Origin: Chromera velia
Taxonomy: Eukaryota > Sar > Chromeraceae
Reading direction: 5' to 3'
Assembly (NCBI GenBank): GCA_018398765.1
Contig: JAHBMJ010005499.1
Span: forward strand, 1-64,000
DNA length: 64,000 bases
Part shown: positions 24,017 through 42,400 of the stretch, one piece after another
Layout of the letters: the number at the start of each line of letters is the position of its first letter
Numbering within the stretch: the first letter of the stretch is position 1
Notes under the pieces: generated by a model
The model's database searches: none
Told to the model about the DNA's origin: nothing
The model's input: the letters and a program-made list of their open reading frames with translations, nothing else
Position numbers and translations under genes: made by a program

Positions 24017-24671
24017 TGCCTAAACAAAAAAAAGTCCTAGCTCTTTTTTCGCTTCACCCTCGTCTGCGATATGCAAAATATCATGTTGAACGGACCGCAG
24101 GATAGAAAAGAAAAACAGAGACAACAAAAGGGAAATTCCTGTGAAACCCCGCTGTCTGAACAAAGATCAGCAGCCATTGTCCGGCATATGGAGGGATTAT
24201 GAATTCTGGTAGGCTTACATGCATGGTCAATTGGATTAATTTTCGCTCTGTTTTTTGTATTGGTACGTGCAGCTTATGTAGAGCTGTTCACTGTCCATTT
24301 TGCATTGCGTTAGCAGTGCACTATGACACACAAAACAAAAGTTTCAAGTTGAGTCCCCTTTTTTTTTTTTTTACTACCAATTTTTTTTTTCGGCGGTCCC
24401 AAAAAATTCCTATTTAAAAATTGGTAACTCCCAATTTTTAGGTGACTCTAAGTGTTCATAGAATTTGTTCCTAGTAATGAATTAGAGTCTAATGACTGCG
24501 GCTAGAGACTAGTGAGCCCCTGTCTAGCCCGTACACAAAATTTTAGCTTCAACCTCCATGTACTTCTTTCACTAGACTAGGTACCAATTTTTCAAAATTG
24601 GGAGTTACTGGCGGTAAAAAATTGGTAGTACTACCAATTCAACGCCCAATTCAACTCCCAATTCATTAGGG

Positions 24672-25948
24672 TTGTATTGTGTTGCTACAGCTGTACATGT
24701 GTTAACATTGTAAAACCTTGATCCGGCTCCTGTATATATGTTAAGCTTGTTTTAATAAAGAAAAACGCGTGCCGTTCAGTAACTTAACTTTCAATCGAGC
24801 TCTGCAAATTCAACTTTTAACTTGAGTGTTCATCGATCTATTAATTTAGCCACATTTTTATTCTTTAAAAAGAAATGATATAAGAAATCTGGACAAAAAT
24901 GTTACATAATTAATTTTTTGAGGCTTGATTCTAAGAACTTAAGAAACTTGGTTATTGTAAAAACTTCTAGACAATGAACTTCGGGGGCATCTGCCAGTGA
25001 AACATAAACCTTATGACAGCTAGTGGTCAAGGACGCGGCCTGGACGCCAATAAATCACTTATTAGTATCACTTATCCTGAAATGCATATCTAAGCTTTGC
25101 TATAATATCTTAATTACTAGCTTAATTAGTAGAAACATTACAGAAATATGCATACAATTAATGAGTAAAAAATATGTTATGTTATATACTAATTGTATTA
25201 AGAAATCAAGTGAGATTCCTAAAAAAAAACGTGACTAGAAAACTATAAGGTGGAAATGTACTCAAAAAATTTTATACATGAGATTCCTATAAAAAATTCC
25301 TTCAATATTTTTTACATATTACCGTAACATATAGTTTTTACTAGATTTTTTATAACTTTTTTGTAAGGTATATGTGTGCCTACATGTACGCAAACATGCG
25401 GAAACACTGGCTGTAGGCTGTAGTTTCGATCATCCAAGGCTCGTATCACAGTTTTGTGGAGATCGACCCGCTGCAAGAACGATGGACTGCCTGTCTGCAG
25501 TCTGGACTTTCAGCTTAAATTATTAAACGGAGCCAGACCTTTAGACTGAGAGAAAGAAGTGGAGTCTCAATACCCCATCGCTACATCGATTGGAGGAACA
25601 AAAAGAGACAGACAACAGGGAGGGAGAGGGAGAGAGAGAGAGAGAGGGCCAAATAATCAAAACAGCAACAGAGATCGATTACAAAAGTACAGCGCCTTCC
25701 TGTACAGAAGCAGGAGGGTGCGTGAGTTAAACCAAACAAAACGATCAAAACACTCAAGTGCCGGGACGAGAAAGACTTCACATGCAAAGACGAGAGGAAA
25801 GGAGGCACACGAGTGAATCGTTTGATCTCTCCGGAATGCCATCGGCCCCTCTTCACCTTTCTGCAGGTTCTCGGCAGAAGACAGCCTACTCTCTCCACCC
25901 ACAGTCACGCACACACACACTCACACACAGAGGGAGAGGGAGAGAGAG

Positions 25949-25984
<36 letters not shown>

Positions 25985-26063
25985 AGAAAGAAAGAATGAA
26001 AGAAAGAGATAGATAGATAGAGAGAGAGAGAGAAAGAAAGAAAGGAAGAAAGACAGAAAGAAA

Positions 26064-26103
<40 letters not shown>

Positions 26104-26502
26104 CTTCACTGCGGAGGAGACTTGAGGCTCCACAAAATGGGGGAGAGAAAGAGAGTTAGTTCACTGCATGGCTTGAGACTGCAGAAACAGGACTCCACGA
26201 ACGCATGCACAGATGCGAATCAAAACACGAAGTTTCCTGCACGAGGGAGGGAGAATCTCCAATTCTGGGTTTGGCAACACGTGTGGCTACGCGACCCAAT
26301 GTGACTGTTGCCTCACTAAATTAAAGAATATGCGATACAGACCGAGTGATGGGCAGACCAGACATGACCGGACCAGACGTCATACTTTTTTTATTTTTCC
26401 TCCTTCCTCTGCGTTTTCTTTTTTCATTTATCCGTCTCATCTCTCTGTCAGACTGTGTTCCTGTCATGATGTTTGAATTGCAGCAGCAGAGTCACTCCCT
26501 CC
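24672..26502. other. Intergenic DNA with microsatellites
   Basis: AT-rich at 24,700-25,400. From 25,920 to 26,100 an interrupted (GA)n/(GAAA)n purine tract is present. No gene is supported. It lies downstream of the M48 peptidase stop codon. Confidence 0.4.
25921..26100. repeat. (GA)n / GAAA purine tract
   Basis: About 180 bp of nearly pure purine on the plus strand, interrupted by a few T and C bases. Confidence 0.9.
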
Positions 26503-28760
26503 TCATAATAGATCCGAGGAGGAAGAAGAAGATGCTGCTACAGCATTCTCCTTCTCCTCTGCTTCTGCTTGCCTTACCCTGTCCCGTTGTTGCTCCACGC
26601 TGACCGATTGTCCCTGCCCCTCCCTTCCTTCTTTTGCCCCCATTCCGTCTCCTCCACTCCTGCTTCCAGTCGTCCCCTTCCCCCACCCACCCCCCTCCCT
26701 TCTCTTCAGGGGCGTCCCTCTTCTCAAAAGACCCTGAAATTCCCGACTGTCAAACCACCTCTTCATCTCCTTCCCTCGTTGTAGAGGCAGAGGATGCGTT
26801 GCAAATATTCTTTCAAGATTGAACAACCGGCCCATCGGCGAGGCTGCAATCTTCTCATACTCATCTGCCTGCTGAAGGAACTCATCCACGTCCAGCGTGT
26901 CCGAGAAGAAAGGGGACCGAGTCCCGCCCAACAGCTTCAAAAACGCCGAAACGACAACGTCAGGGTCCTGCGTCACCAGCAGGGCCGCCCTATCGCAGGA
27001 AAATTCGGCAGCCTGACTGGCAGACCGCACGACTGCCTCGGTAGCCTGAGCAGCTCCTGGGAGGCCTGCAGCAACACGGAGAGGAACGAAGTACAACGAA
27101 CAAAATAGACCGATCGCGATGAAAGAGGTCCGCACAAGCGCAGATCGAGTCCCATGTGAGATCACCTTTGTTTTCATCAGAAGGGATCAACAGGTAATAC
27201 ATTGGTTGGCGAGGGGAGCATCGAAGAGAGAAGGACAAGGTGAGAAAGATGGGAGAAAGTCGCGGACTCATTGATTGCCGACGCAAGAATCGATTCCAAC
27301 TCTCCACACGCAAACAACCAACCGAGTCTAGACGCGACCACCTCTGCAATCTGTGCGGCAAGCGATGCCGTCGAGATGTACACAGAGTGCTCGCACTTCA
27401 AGTGACCCAACTCGTGTGCGATGACGGCTTGGAGCTGCAGATGGAAGGAAAGGCACAGACAGAAAGGGAGGAATTCTCCTCTAGCTGTGTTCTCTGTCAT
27501 TCATTCGGTGTCCTCGTTCAGTCAGTCGAAGCCCCCCTGACATTATCAAAGGGCGGGGGGTCTCTTCATACTTGGAATTTTTTGGCCGTTCAAGCAATCA
27601 TTCCTTTCACACAAAAATGTCGGTCTGCCGAAGAACCAATCACACCCCAGAGGGAGAGAGACAGAGAGCATGCAGACAGACCTCTGCAGGATCCATCAGT
27701 TCGACCAAGGAGGAGTGGACGGCAATGAAGGGGCGCTTGCCCTGCAAACAGACAAACAGAGAGAGGGATAGAAGGGGGAAAAAAACATCTGGATGAAACC
27801 TCCAGCTCTCTAGAGCCGCGTGTTTGTCAGGCGCCTCCTGACTGAATATCTCAAGAGAGACAGCAGGAAGGAGGAGCGGGGAGAAAAAAACTCAATCGGT
27901 TCTTGCAATCCAGTTGACACACGATCGGGCATTCGTTTCAACGAGTGCGGCAAACGCAGCAAAGAAGAAGAAGAAGAAGAAGAAGAAAAAGAAAAAGACG
28001 AAATCAACAGAAGAGAACACAAAAAGAAAAACAAAACAAAACAAAAGAAGACAAAAGAAGAAGAAGAAAGAAATCCCGTCGTCGGGGCTTCCAGAGGATC
28101 CCTCCAAGGTCCAGAGTCCCTTTCCTTAGCAAATTCTTCGAGAGGGCGGAACCACCGACGACGGGGTTTTGTGGAAAACAAAACAGCAGGTAACCAACAG
28201 AAAAGAAGAAAAAAGGAACAGACTGGCTGGCGTGTGTCTTCCTTCCTACCTGGAAAGCAATTGTGTAAGCATTTGGTCTGGGGTCTTGGACCACATAGAG
28301 CTCAGGCACGAACCCGATGTCGAGGATCTCACAAGCCTCCACGAGGAGAGAGTGGATTTTCGGCATTTGCCTCTCGGAGACTTTCACGGCAGAGGACAAC
28401 ATTTGGAGGGTAAAGAGGGGCTCCACCACACTGTAAACGGAAGGAAGAAAGGAAGGAAGGAAGGAAGGAAGAAAAGGAAGCTTTGAGAAGAACCCACAAG
28501 TATCTTGATCAGAAAATTCGAAGAACAACGCATCCCACTTGGGCAGGAAGAAATCGGACGGAACACACATGTACATGACTTGCCTAGCAATAGACACAAC
28601 AGAAAACTATCTACAGTGGGTCGCAAGCATGGAATCCTTCTTCAGTAAGTTTGCTTTTCCTTTGCTCCCCTCTTTATGTTTTGCCATTCCACTTGCTTAG
28701 CTTGAAGCGCGCTCTCTCTCTCTCTCTCTGTCTGTCTGTCTGTCTGTCTGTCTCTGTCTT

Positions 28761-28836
<76 letters not shown>

Positions 28837-29281
28837 ACCTGAAGCCGAAACGGATTGCCGCCTCCAAAGGAGCCGCAGCCTTCAGTTGACGCATCAGCTG
28901 CAGACAGGCACAGAAAGAAGGCACAGTCAGACAGATGCCTACAGACTCTCTACGCTTTTTACTCAGAGAGATACACCGACGGGAAAAAAAGCATTCAAGC
29001 ACGCGAGCTCACGCACACTCACACTCACAGATGTGTCCAAAAAAAGAAACAAAGAAAGAAGGAAAGAAGGAAAGGAAGGAAAAGAAGGAAGAAAACGAAA
29101 AAAAGGAAAGAAAGGAAAGAAACGAAAGAAAAGAAAGAAAAGAAAGCAAGCAAGCAAGCAAGCAAGCAAGAAAGCAAGCAAGAAAGAAAGCAGGCAAGCA
29201 AGCAAGCAAGCACGAACGAACGAACCAACGAACGAACAAACAAACGAAAGGAAGCAAGCAAGCAGGCAAGCAAGCAAGCAG

Positions 29282-29314
<33 letters not shown>

Positions 29315-29325
29315 AAAGAAAGAAA

Positions 29326-29359
<34 letters not shown>

Positions 29360-29663
29360 AACAAAGCAAGCAAGCAAGCAAGCAAGAAAGAAAGAAAAGA
29401 AAGAAAGAAAGAAAGAAAGAAAGGAAGGAAGGAAGGAAAGAAGGAAAGAAGGAAAGAAGGAAAGAAGGAAAGAAGGAAGGAAAGAAGGAAAGAAGGAAGG
29501 AAAGAAGGAAAGAAGGAAAGACGGAAAGAAGGAAAGAAGGAAAGGAAAGAAGGAAAGAAGGAAAGAAAAGAAAGAAAAGAAAGAAAGAAAAGAAAGAAAA
29601 GAAAGAAAGAAAAGAAAGAAAAGAAAGAAAAGAAAGAAAGAAAGAAAAGAAAGAAAGAAAGAA

Positions 29664-29703
<40 letters not shown>

Positions 29704-31111
29704 AAAGGAAGGAAGGAAGGAAGGAAGGAAGGAGGGTAGAAAAGAAAAGAAAAGAAAAGAACGAAGGAAAGAGAGAAAGAGAGTAAGGAAGGAAAGCAGG
29801 CAGGCAGGAAGGAAGGAAGGAAGAAACAAAGAAAGACAGACAGAAACAAAAAAGAAAAAAGAAGAAAAAAGAAACAAAATAAGAGAGAGAGATAAGACAA
29901 AACACGGACCTGTGCGTCTCGAGGATGTTGAAACCTTTCGGGTCTCAAAAAAGGGAATTTGACTCTTTCCTCCCGTCTCTTCTTCTTATCCCTGAGAGAT
30001 GGAGAAGGAGCGGTGTGCAATCAATGAAGAGTAAGGTCACGGGATAGAAGACGAAGGCGAAGTAAGAAAACGTTTGTATGGGAAGGGGGGGTTGTCCCAT
30101 GCCCTGTTTTGGTGACGCTGAGTGTTTTGTATACTGCCGGTATGCTCCGACAGATGCAAAAAGAACAAGCGCACTCCTTCTGCTCAATCGAGGATGTCTC
30201 TGTACTTGCAAACATGATAGACTACATGGACACACACACACACACACGCACACGCACACGCACACGCACACGCGCACGCACACGCACGCCGACCACACAC
30301 GCACGCACGCGCGCACACACGCGGGCGAGCGTACATTCATACCTACGAGTGCTTTTGCCACATGCACCAGGAAGCCGCGAAGGAACTGACTCGTTTGTTT
30401 TGGTCGTCGATGCCTCCGTTTGAACTGCCGATGCAGACACCATCGGTACAGCTTCGAGCTGCACAGGGCTGCTTTGGGTGTCTGATCCTCTTCTTCTGTT
30501 ACCATTTGATGTTCGTCGTTGAACCGTCAGTTCCCGTGGCGTTCGGGAGAGGGGGGCGAGTCCCTGAAGGCACAATGAAAGAAAGAAAGGAAGGCATGCG
30601 CTCAGCTTGGGAGCCGTGGCTAACACACAGAGAGTCACGTCGTTTGTGAGCACAATATGCAAGAAGTTAAAGAGTGCGGGGAGAGGATGGAGGGGACCAC
30701 GAGACGATTGACCCAGGGCCGGATTGCAGCCTGCACGCGACCGGGCTACAAGAGGAGGAGAACAAAGGAGGGAAATGGGAAGGTGCGGGGNNNNNNNNNN
30801 NNNNNNNNNNNNNNNNNNNNNNNNNNNNNNNNNNNNNGGGGGGGGTTCATTGGGTGACATGACAGACAGACTGATGCACTGGGGAGCTAGGAGACGGAGA
30901 CTGACAAACATGCGAAGGACAAAGGGAACGGAGTCTGGAAGAAGTCCGTGCGGAAAATCTCCACGCAACCCGTCAATATGAATCTGTCTGAATAGCTCTG
31001 CCGTCACAGGCGGCTCTGGCTACTCACCCTCATGAAGCCCTGTGTGACTTCCACGTAACCGAGGAGAACCAAGCTCAGTATGAGCAAGGAAGAGAAAGTG
31101 CCCACGCCCAT
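26503..31111 (-). CDS. M48 zinc metallopeptidase, PGM48-like, with signal-peptide leader
   Basis: Zinc-dependent endopeptidase. Resolved minus-strand exons are 31111-31028, 30983 onward, 30563-30347, 28897-28839, 28430-28250, 27741-27682, 27434 onward and 27065-26503 (stop). Exon 1 encodes a hydrophobic leader, MGVGTFSSLLILSLVLLGYV, then VTQGFMR. The core reads PELYVVQDPRPNAY, GKRPFIAVHSSLVELM, then LQAVIAHELGHLKCEH, the HExxH zinc site. The third ligand region is AEFSCDRAALL, followed by FATHPLPLQRGKEM. This combination matches plant plastoglobule M48 peptidases more closely than Ste24 or HtpX as I know them. A signal peptide followed by Phe suggests targeting to a complex plastid. Exons between 30347 and 28897 are uncertain; a gap (30791-30837) and an 840-bp purine tract lie in introns. 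Divergent from the dCMP deaminase gene. Confidence 0.85.
28714..28832. repeat. (CT)n/(TCTG)n and (GA)n pair
   Basis: A CT/TCTG tract is followed directly by a GA tract, so the two arms could pair as an inverted repeat. Intronic in the M48 gene, ending just next to the exon boundary at 28839. Confidence 0.85.
29040..29880. repeat. 840-bp polypurine tract (GAAA/GCAA/GGAA)n
   Basis: Nearly unbroken tetranucleotide array on the plus strand, with sub-blocks GCAA (29145-29310), GGAA and GAAA. In transcript orientation of the host M48 gene it is pyrimidine-rich. Long open frames through it on both strands are artefacts of the repeat. Confidence 0.95.
30231..30325. repeat. (CA)n/(CGCA)n microsatellite
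   Basis: CA tract with GC-rich variants in an M48 intron, directly beside the exon end at 30347. Confidence 0.85.
30791..30837. other. Assembly gap flanked by G bases
   Basis: 47 N bases with GGGG before and GGGGGGGG after, within the M48 gene intron. Confidence 0.95.
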
Positions 31112-32063
31112 ATTTGAAGAAAGAGCAAGTCAGAAGGAACAACTCCCTATAGTTCTCCTTGTTGGAGTTTTTCTGAATCAATCGTATTCACAAATGAACT
31201 TGAAGTATTCCTTGATTTCTTCTATGAGTATCCCTTCAGTGACCGGATTCGATTCAACTCTCTGACTTCAAAAGAGAGAGTGGTCGGTCAGGATTCACGC
31301 AGACTCGCGAACGGACATACACTGCATGATGAATTCAGCTCACCAAAACTCTACGAGTCGGAATACGAATCAAGTTGTGGCTAGCAAGCTGTGTAAGAAG
31401 GCTGCTCGGTGTTGGTCAATGTTGGCCTGTTTAAAAGGCCCTGTTACAGTCCGAGCGTAATTAACGAAGTTGTTGAGTTAGGTAAGAAAGGCTCGTGTTT
31501 CCTGATGTTTCCTGAAATTTCCAAAAAGTTTCGAATTAAATTCAGGTTTTCTTACAAAGTTTTCCAGAAAATTTGTTCTCGATCAAATTGACAGAGTCGA
31601 ATTGACAAACTGACAATATTATTCGATCTGCTGAATTTGACAGTACGTTGGAAATCGTCGGCCGGAAGCTCTGCGTGATCGAGACTGCATGCCACGCGCC
31701 ATCACGCGCCACCGCAATATCACCGCAATCGCGCGAAAAATGAAGGAACCGGAAAAGAAATCGTGGCCGCTCTTTCTCGCCTCACTTTCCATGGCCAGCA
31801 AGTACATCTGTGGCCGAATCTGTCATTCGAAAAGCGTGAGTCAGCGGTTGCGTCGTTCATTACCCTGGCTGTGGTACCTTGTGATTCCAGCAGCAAAGAA
31901 AGACGGAAAATACAGCCGCTTCGCACGGAGACGGGACATGCACCGGTCTGCCTTCGTCCATACACCGTCTACACTGCGTTCAGACACCTTCCAACGATTC
32001 ACTTGAACCTCATCAGCCTGCTTCTTCATAAATGTAAAGCGCTTTTTCTTGAATTGCCCTCAA
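31112..32063. promoter_or_regulatory. Shared upstream region of M48 and dCMP deaminase genes
   Basis: About 950 bp separate two divergent start codons (31111 on minus, 32064 on plus). It must hold both promoters unless distal exons exist. No TATA box or known element is evident. Confidence 0.4.
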
Positions 32064-39058
<6,995 letters not shown>

Positions 39059-40090
39059 CACGCTACTTAATAATGCAAGTTTCCACGTGTGCGTTGTTCA
39101 CCCTGTGTGTCTCGACATAGAGGTATGTTTGTTCACCTGTTGTCACCCTTGCTCATTTCTGCTCGCTCTTTTTGTCTGCTGGGCTCTTCCCTAGGCTCTG
39201 CCGCTCTCGAAGCGTCGGGAGGCCTGTTGCACCTGTGCATCAGTGGAAAAATGTGGAAAGCCGACAATGGGCTCACGGTAGAGCGAACGATAGAGCGAAC
39301 GGAAACTTTGAATAAGTTTGGGGCTAATTCCTGTTCATAATTCCTGTCTAGGCATGTCACAGCAAAAAAAAAAAGTCTCTAGAAAAACGATCGAGTTATC
39401 TACTTTTCTTTTTTTTTTGTCTGCAACACCTTAAATTGCAATACTTGTGCAACACCCGTGTAACAGCTAAACAACTGTTGTTTTAGACCCCCCCCCTAAA
39501 AAAGTATCCGATAAAGAGAGTTATTTACTTTTTTTTCTGTGATACCCCTAGATTCCTGTTTCTTTCTTGAATTTGTACTAAATCAGAAATGAGAAATCAA
39601 ATTTCATCGGCCCCCATGCACCTAGCCAATGACAACGACACCTAGTAGTAGCCATGCACTAAGCCCCTTATACCTATACCTTTAAACTGGCCTTTATACT
39701 AGTCTTTATAAGTATTTTATATAGAAAACCAAACTCATGATACTCCTAGATTAGGTTGAATTACTAGTATAGTAAATTTTTTTTTTAAACTTTTGAAGCT
39801 CTCATATTTGAGGCGGGAAGTCATGTTTGATTCATATTTGATCATATTTGATAGGCGTTTGAAAGCTAAGTGCCGGGGCTCGGTAGAGGCCTGGTGTCTG
39901 TCAACTGAGGTCTGGAGTTTAGGATTTTCCGCCGGAAAAAGTAAGACGCGAATGTCCAAAATTCGAGACACACACTCCTTTTCGCGGTCAAAACCCCCTC
40001 CATGGCATAGTATAGGGCCCCACTGAACTGCCATCCGAGTTTATAATGTTAATTTACACCCTTTGTCACACACTCCCAATATGAATGTGT
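39059..40090. other. Intergenic, AT-rich
   Basis: No supported gene. The stretch from about 39,400 has AT-rich, partly inverted words (AACAACTGTTG; GCAACACTTTAATT near 40,530) that hint at an old element, without clear ends. Confidence 0.35.
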
Positions 40091-40275
40091 TACCACGTTT
40101 TCTTGCGCAGTCCACGCCAAATGGTAGTGCAAGCACCTCCCAAGCGAAAGGTCCTGGGACCTGGGTTCAATTCCGCGCGACATCATTTTTCATAATTTCC
40201 AAAATTCGGGACACACACTCTTTTTCACGGTCAAAATCAGAGACTCTCAGACTGAACTGCCATCCAAGTCATAAA
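39955..40275. repeat. Direct repeat pair within the SINE-like region
   Basis: A 70-bp motif beginning TCCAAAATTCG and running through GACACACACTC, the CGGTCAAAA block and ACTGAACTGCCATCC occurs at about 39955-40035 and again at 40198-40267, with small differences and an internal deletion. The spacing is about 240 bp. Confidence 0.7.
40105..40180 (+). repeat. tRNA-derived SINE-like sequence
   Basis: TGGTAGTGCAAGCACCTCCC resembles a pol III A box and D arm region, and GGTTCAATTCC about 35 bp downstream fits the B box consensus. The T stem does not pair properly and no acceptor stem closes, so a working tRNA is unlikely. A similar B-box-like block (CCTAGGTTCGC) lies near 40285 in the same region. 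A tRNA-derived SINE relic fits best. Confidence 0.45.
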
Positions 40276-41199
40276 TTAAAAGGCCCTAGGTTCGCTTTCA
40301 CGCGCGGTATCACTTTTCCCGTACCTACCGGCCAAGCCCCGGCATGTCCGAGGAGTTTGCGGAGCGGACATTGTGCATTCTTCTCAACTCAATATTTGAT
40401 TTAAGCTTAAGCCCTACTTCAACTTAAATTAAAATTATCAAATCAAATCAAATCAAACATGGTCTAACACGGTCACTATATGGAATACTCTTTGATACTC
40501 TTTATAAGATGTGAACAACATTCTTGCAACACTTTAATTACAACGCTTAAACATTAAACAGTTGTGTGTCAAAGTATGTGAAACAAAAACTAGAAAAATC
40601 AAAACATTATATAAACTAATGATTGAAGCCTGAAAACAGTTAAATTATTAAATATTTCAGAAAACGAGATACATTTGAAAAGGGGAATGGGCGGTGATGT
40701 GCGCCATCGCGAGTGTTGCAAGCAAATTAAAACCTCACACATACAAGAGGAAACGTTTTCTGATATTTGACAAGAACTATTCAAAAGAAGCGTCAAAGTT
40801 GCCAGTGACAAAAAAACTTTCCTTTCACACATGGAGGCTGCCCCATGCGCAAATACTTTCACCAAGAAGTGAATGTCGCGTAAGAATGTGGCAAGTGAAT
40901 TCGATCCTCGAAAAAAGTAGTACCAAGGGTCCATGCCAAGGGACACAATGGGGAAGACCCAACAGACATTCCCACTCCCATGCACACTTGCGTCGAATGT
41001 CTGCAGTCACCCGTTCCTCTCTTTATCATGTCCCTTTCCTAGCCTCTGTCCACCCATCCCGTTTTCATACATGCAGGTAGCCATATACACCTACTCATCC
41101 ATTCATTAACAAAACCACTAGCGCAAACATCCAGAGAGAATTCTGTGCATGACATGCCCCGTGAAAGGAACCACTCGCTTTGACAGTCGATCGATCGAA
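40276..41199. other. Intergenic, no gene supported
   Basis: AT-rich at first, more GC-balanced from 40,680. Short open frames lack coding character. Confidence 0.35.
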
Positions 41200-41224
41200 A
41201 CGGGGAGAGGAGGAAGGAGACTGC

Positions 41225-41335
41225 ATGCTCATGCATCCATCCATTTATTCATGCATACATACATCCAGCAATCTATCCATCCGTTGATTCGCCCATCCAT
41301 CTGTTCCGGGGGGGTCCATCCATCCATTCATTCCT
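41225..41335. repeat. (ATCC)n/(ATTC)n microsatellite
   Basis: Interrupted CATC/CATT tetranucleotides directly beyond the stop codon of the 2OG oxygenase gene. Confidence 0.85.
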
Positions 41336-42400
41336 CAACGCCCTCCCTGTGTGTACTTTGGAGCCCCCGCAGCGTGACGGAGCGTCGGAATTGTCGGATT
41401 TTTCCAGTCACTCCCTGCAGCCTTCTCACTCATGAAGTACACATCCCCAGGCCCAAGGTCAATCACCCTGTCCTCATACTCCTTCATCACCTCCCTCCCC
41501 TGGTACCACCTGAACACAATCGGCATCCGGGCTTCCTTGGACAGACCCAAGCGGACACCCACCACCACCCTCCTCTCCGTGTCTCCATGAAACCCGATCC
41601 CATTCCTCGAAGGGTCTGTGTAGACGTTCGTCTCGACCCTCAAGGTTGACGCACTCACCACCTCCTTGGGCACACCCGCCGCCGCCAGGAGTGCCACGAT
41701 AAACTTCTGCACCTTGTGCGTGTGAGGAACCTGATTGAACCCCACCACTGTGCCCTGGCCAGCCTCCATGTTCGCGGGGCGGCCATCACCAGCCTCGAAG
41801 CACAGATTGTACCTCGCGCGCTTTTTCTTGACGGTCCCGGTCTTGCTGTCGTAGTATTGCTTGTCGGGAGTCAGGCCGAACTGCTCCTGGGTGACTCCAG
41901 GGGCCACCAAGTTGATGAAATTCCGGAGCACTAACACACCAGCTCTAGGCACAGGCCGGGGAGGGCGCGCTGTTGCTGTTGCGGCAGTCTCAAACTGCTG
42001 TGTCGTTGTGGTAGAAGAAGATGAAGAGGAAGAAGGAGCAGAAGCCTCCGTGGGCTTCTGTACAGGCCGCCAGCGTTTCGTACGTGACTGGTGTGTCGTG
42101 GTGGGAGGCTTCGGTGCTTCCTGTGTTTTCTCCTCTCTCTTATGCAACCAGATCATTTCGGTCTGGACATTCCGGGAAGTTCTTCTGGATGTTCTCCTGA
42201 ATGGCGCACAGGTGCTCATTCTGGAGACCGCTCTGGGCCCTCTCTCCCAACTGTTCCATTCCCACGTGGTTCTCCGCACACTCACCGAGGGTCATGGTGA
42301 TCACGGCATCGGCACCCGATCTAGTGGGACTCTGCGTGGACTGCATTTCTGTCTGCATGACTTGAGTATACAGAGTAATGTAGTTGTTCTGACAACACAA
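41335..42400 (-). CDS. 2OG-Fe(II) oxygenase (AlkB-like fold)
   Basis: Predicted non-heme iron dioxygenase that uses 2-oxoglutarate and O2. The minus-strand C-terminal half has IGFHGDTERR (HxD iron ligands), VVVGVRLGLS, PIVFRWYQGR, IDLGPGDVYFMSEKAAGSDW and TLRHAAG (distal His). The N-terminal part, from the ATG at 42358, reads TMTLGECAENHVGMEQLGER in a different frame; removal of 42121-42148 (28 nt, GT...AG on minus) joins it in phase 0 to EAPKPPTTTHQSR and a Ser/Thr-rich linker. A further 5' exon is possible, because GTTGTCAG at about 42393 could be an acceptor. The compact form with the SEKAxGxDW block is one I associate with algae and large DNA viruses and phages of algae, so transfer is conceivable. 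The substrate is unknown: nucleic acid repair or protein hydroxylation are both open. Confidence 0.75.
42121..42148 (-). other. Candidate 28-nt mini-intron in oxygenase gene
   Basis: On the minus strand the segment begins GTTGCATAAG and ends AAACACAG. It contains an in-frame TAA and its removal joins two coding frames in phase 0. It is the same length and phase as the candidate at 612-639. Confidence 0.4.

Larger units (their letters stand above)
18246..24671. mobile_element. 6.4-kb DNA transposon with terminal inverted repeats of about 260 bp
   Basis: The left arm (18246 to about 18505) is nearly identical to the complement of the right arm (about 24415-24671). Both start CCCTAATGAATTGGGAGTT and include ACCAATTTTTTACCGCC and TAGTCTAGTGAAAGAAGTAC. 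A TT dinucleotide flanks each end and may be a 2-bp target duplication. The arms contain many copies of AATTGG/CCAATT words. Inside lie a decayed minus-strand gene (22603-24016) that is probably the transposase and an inserted LINE (about 18860-22086). The superfamily is not clear from the termini. Confidence 0.75.

Noticed and set aside
28886-29962. Very long open frames rich in Lys/Arg/Glu/Ser (plus) and Phe/Leu/Ser (minus)
   Set aside because: They are translations of the GAAA/GCAA/GGAA array; all frames on both strands are open for that reason.
40105-40180. Functional tRNA gene
   Set aside because: A and B box-like words are present but the T stem mispairs and no acceptor stem closes.
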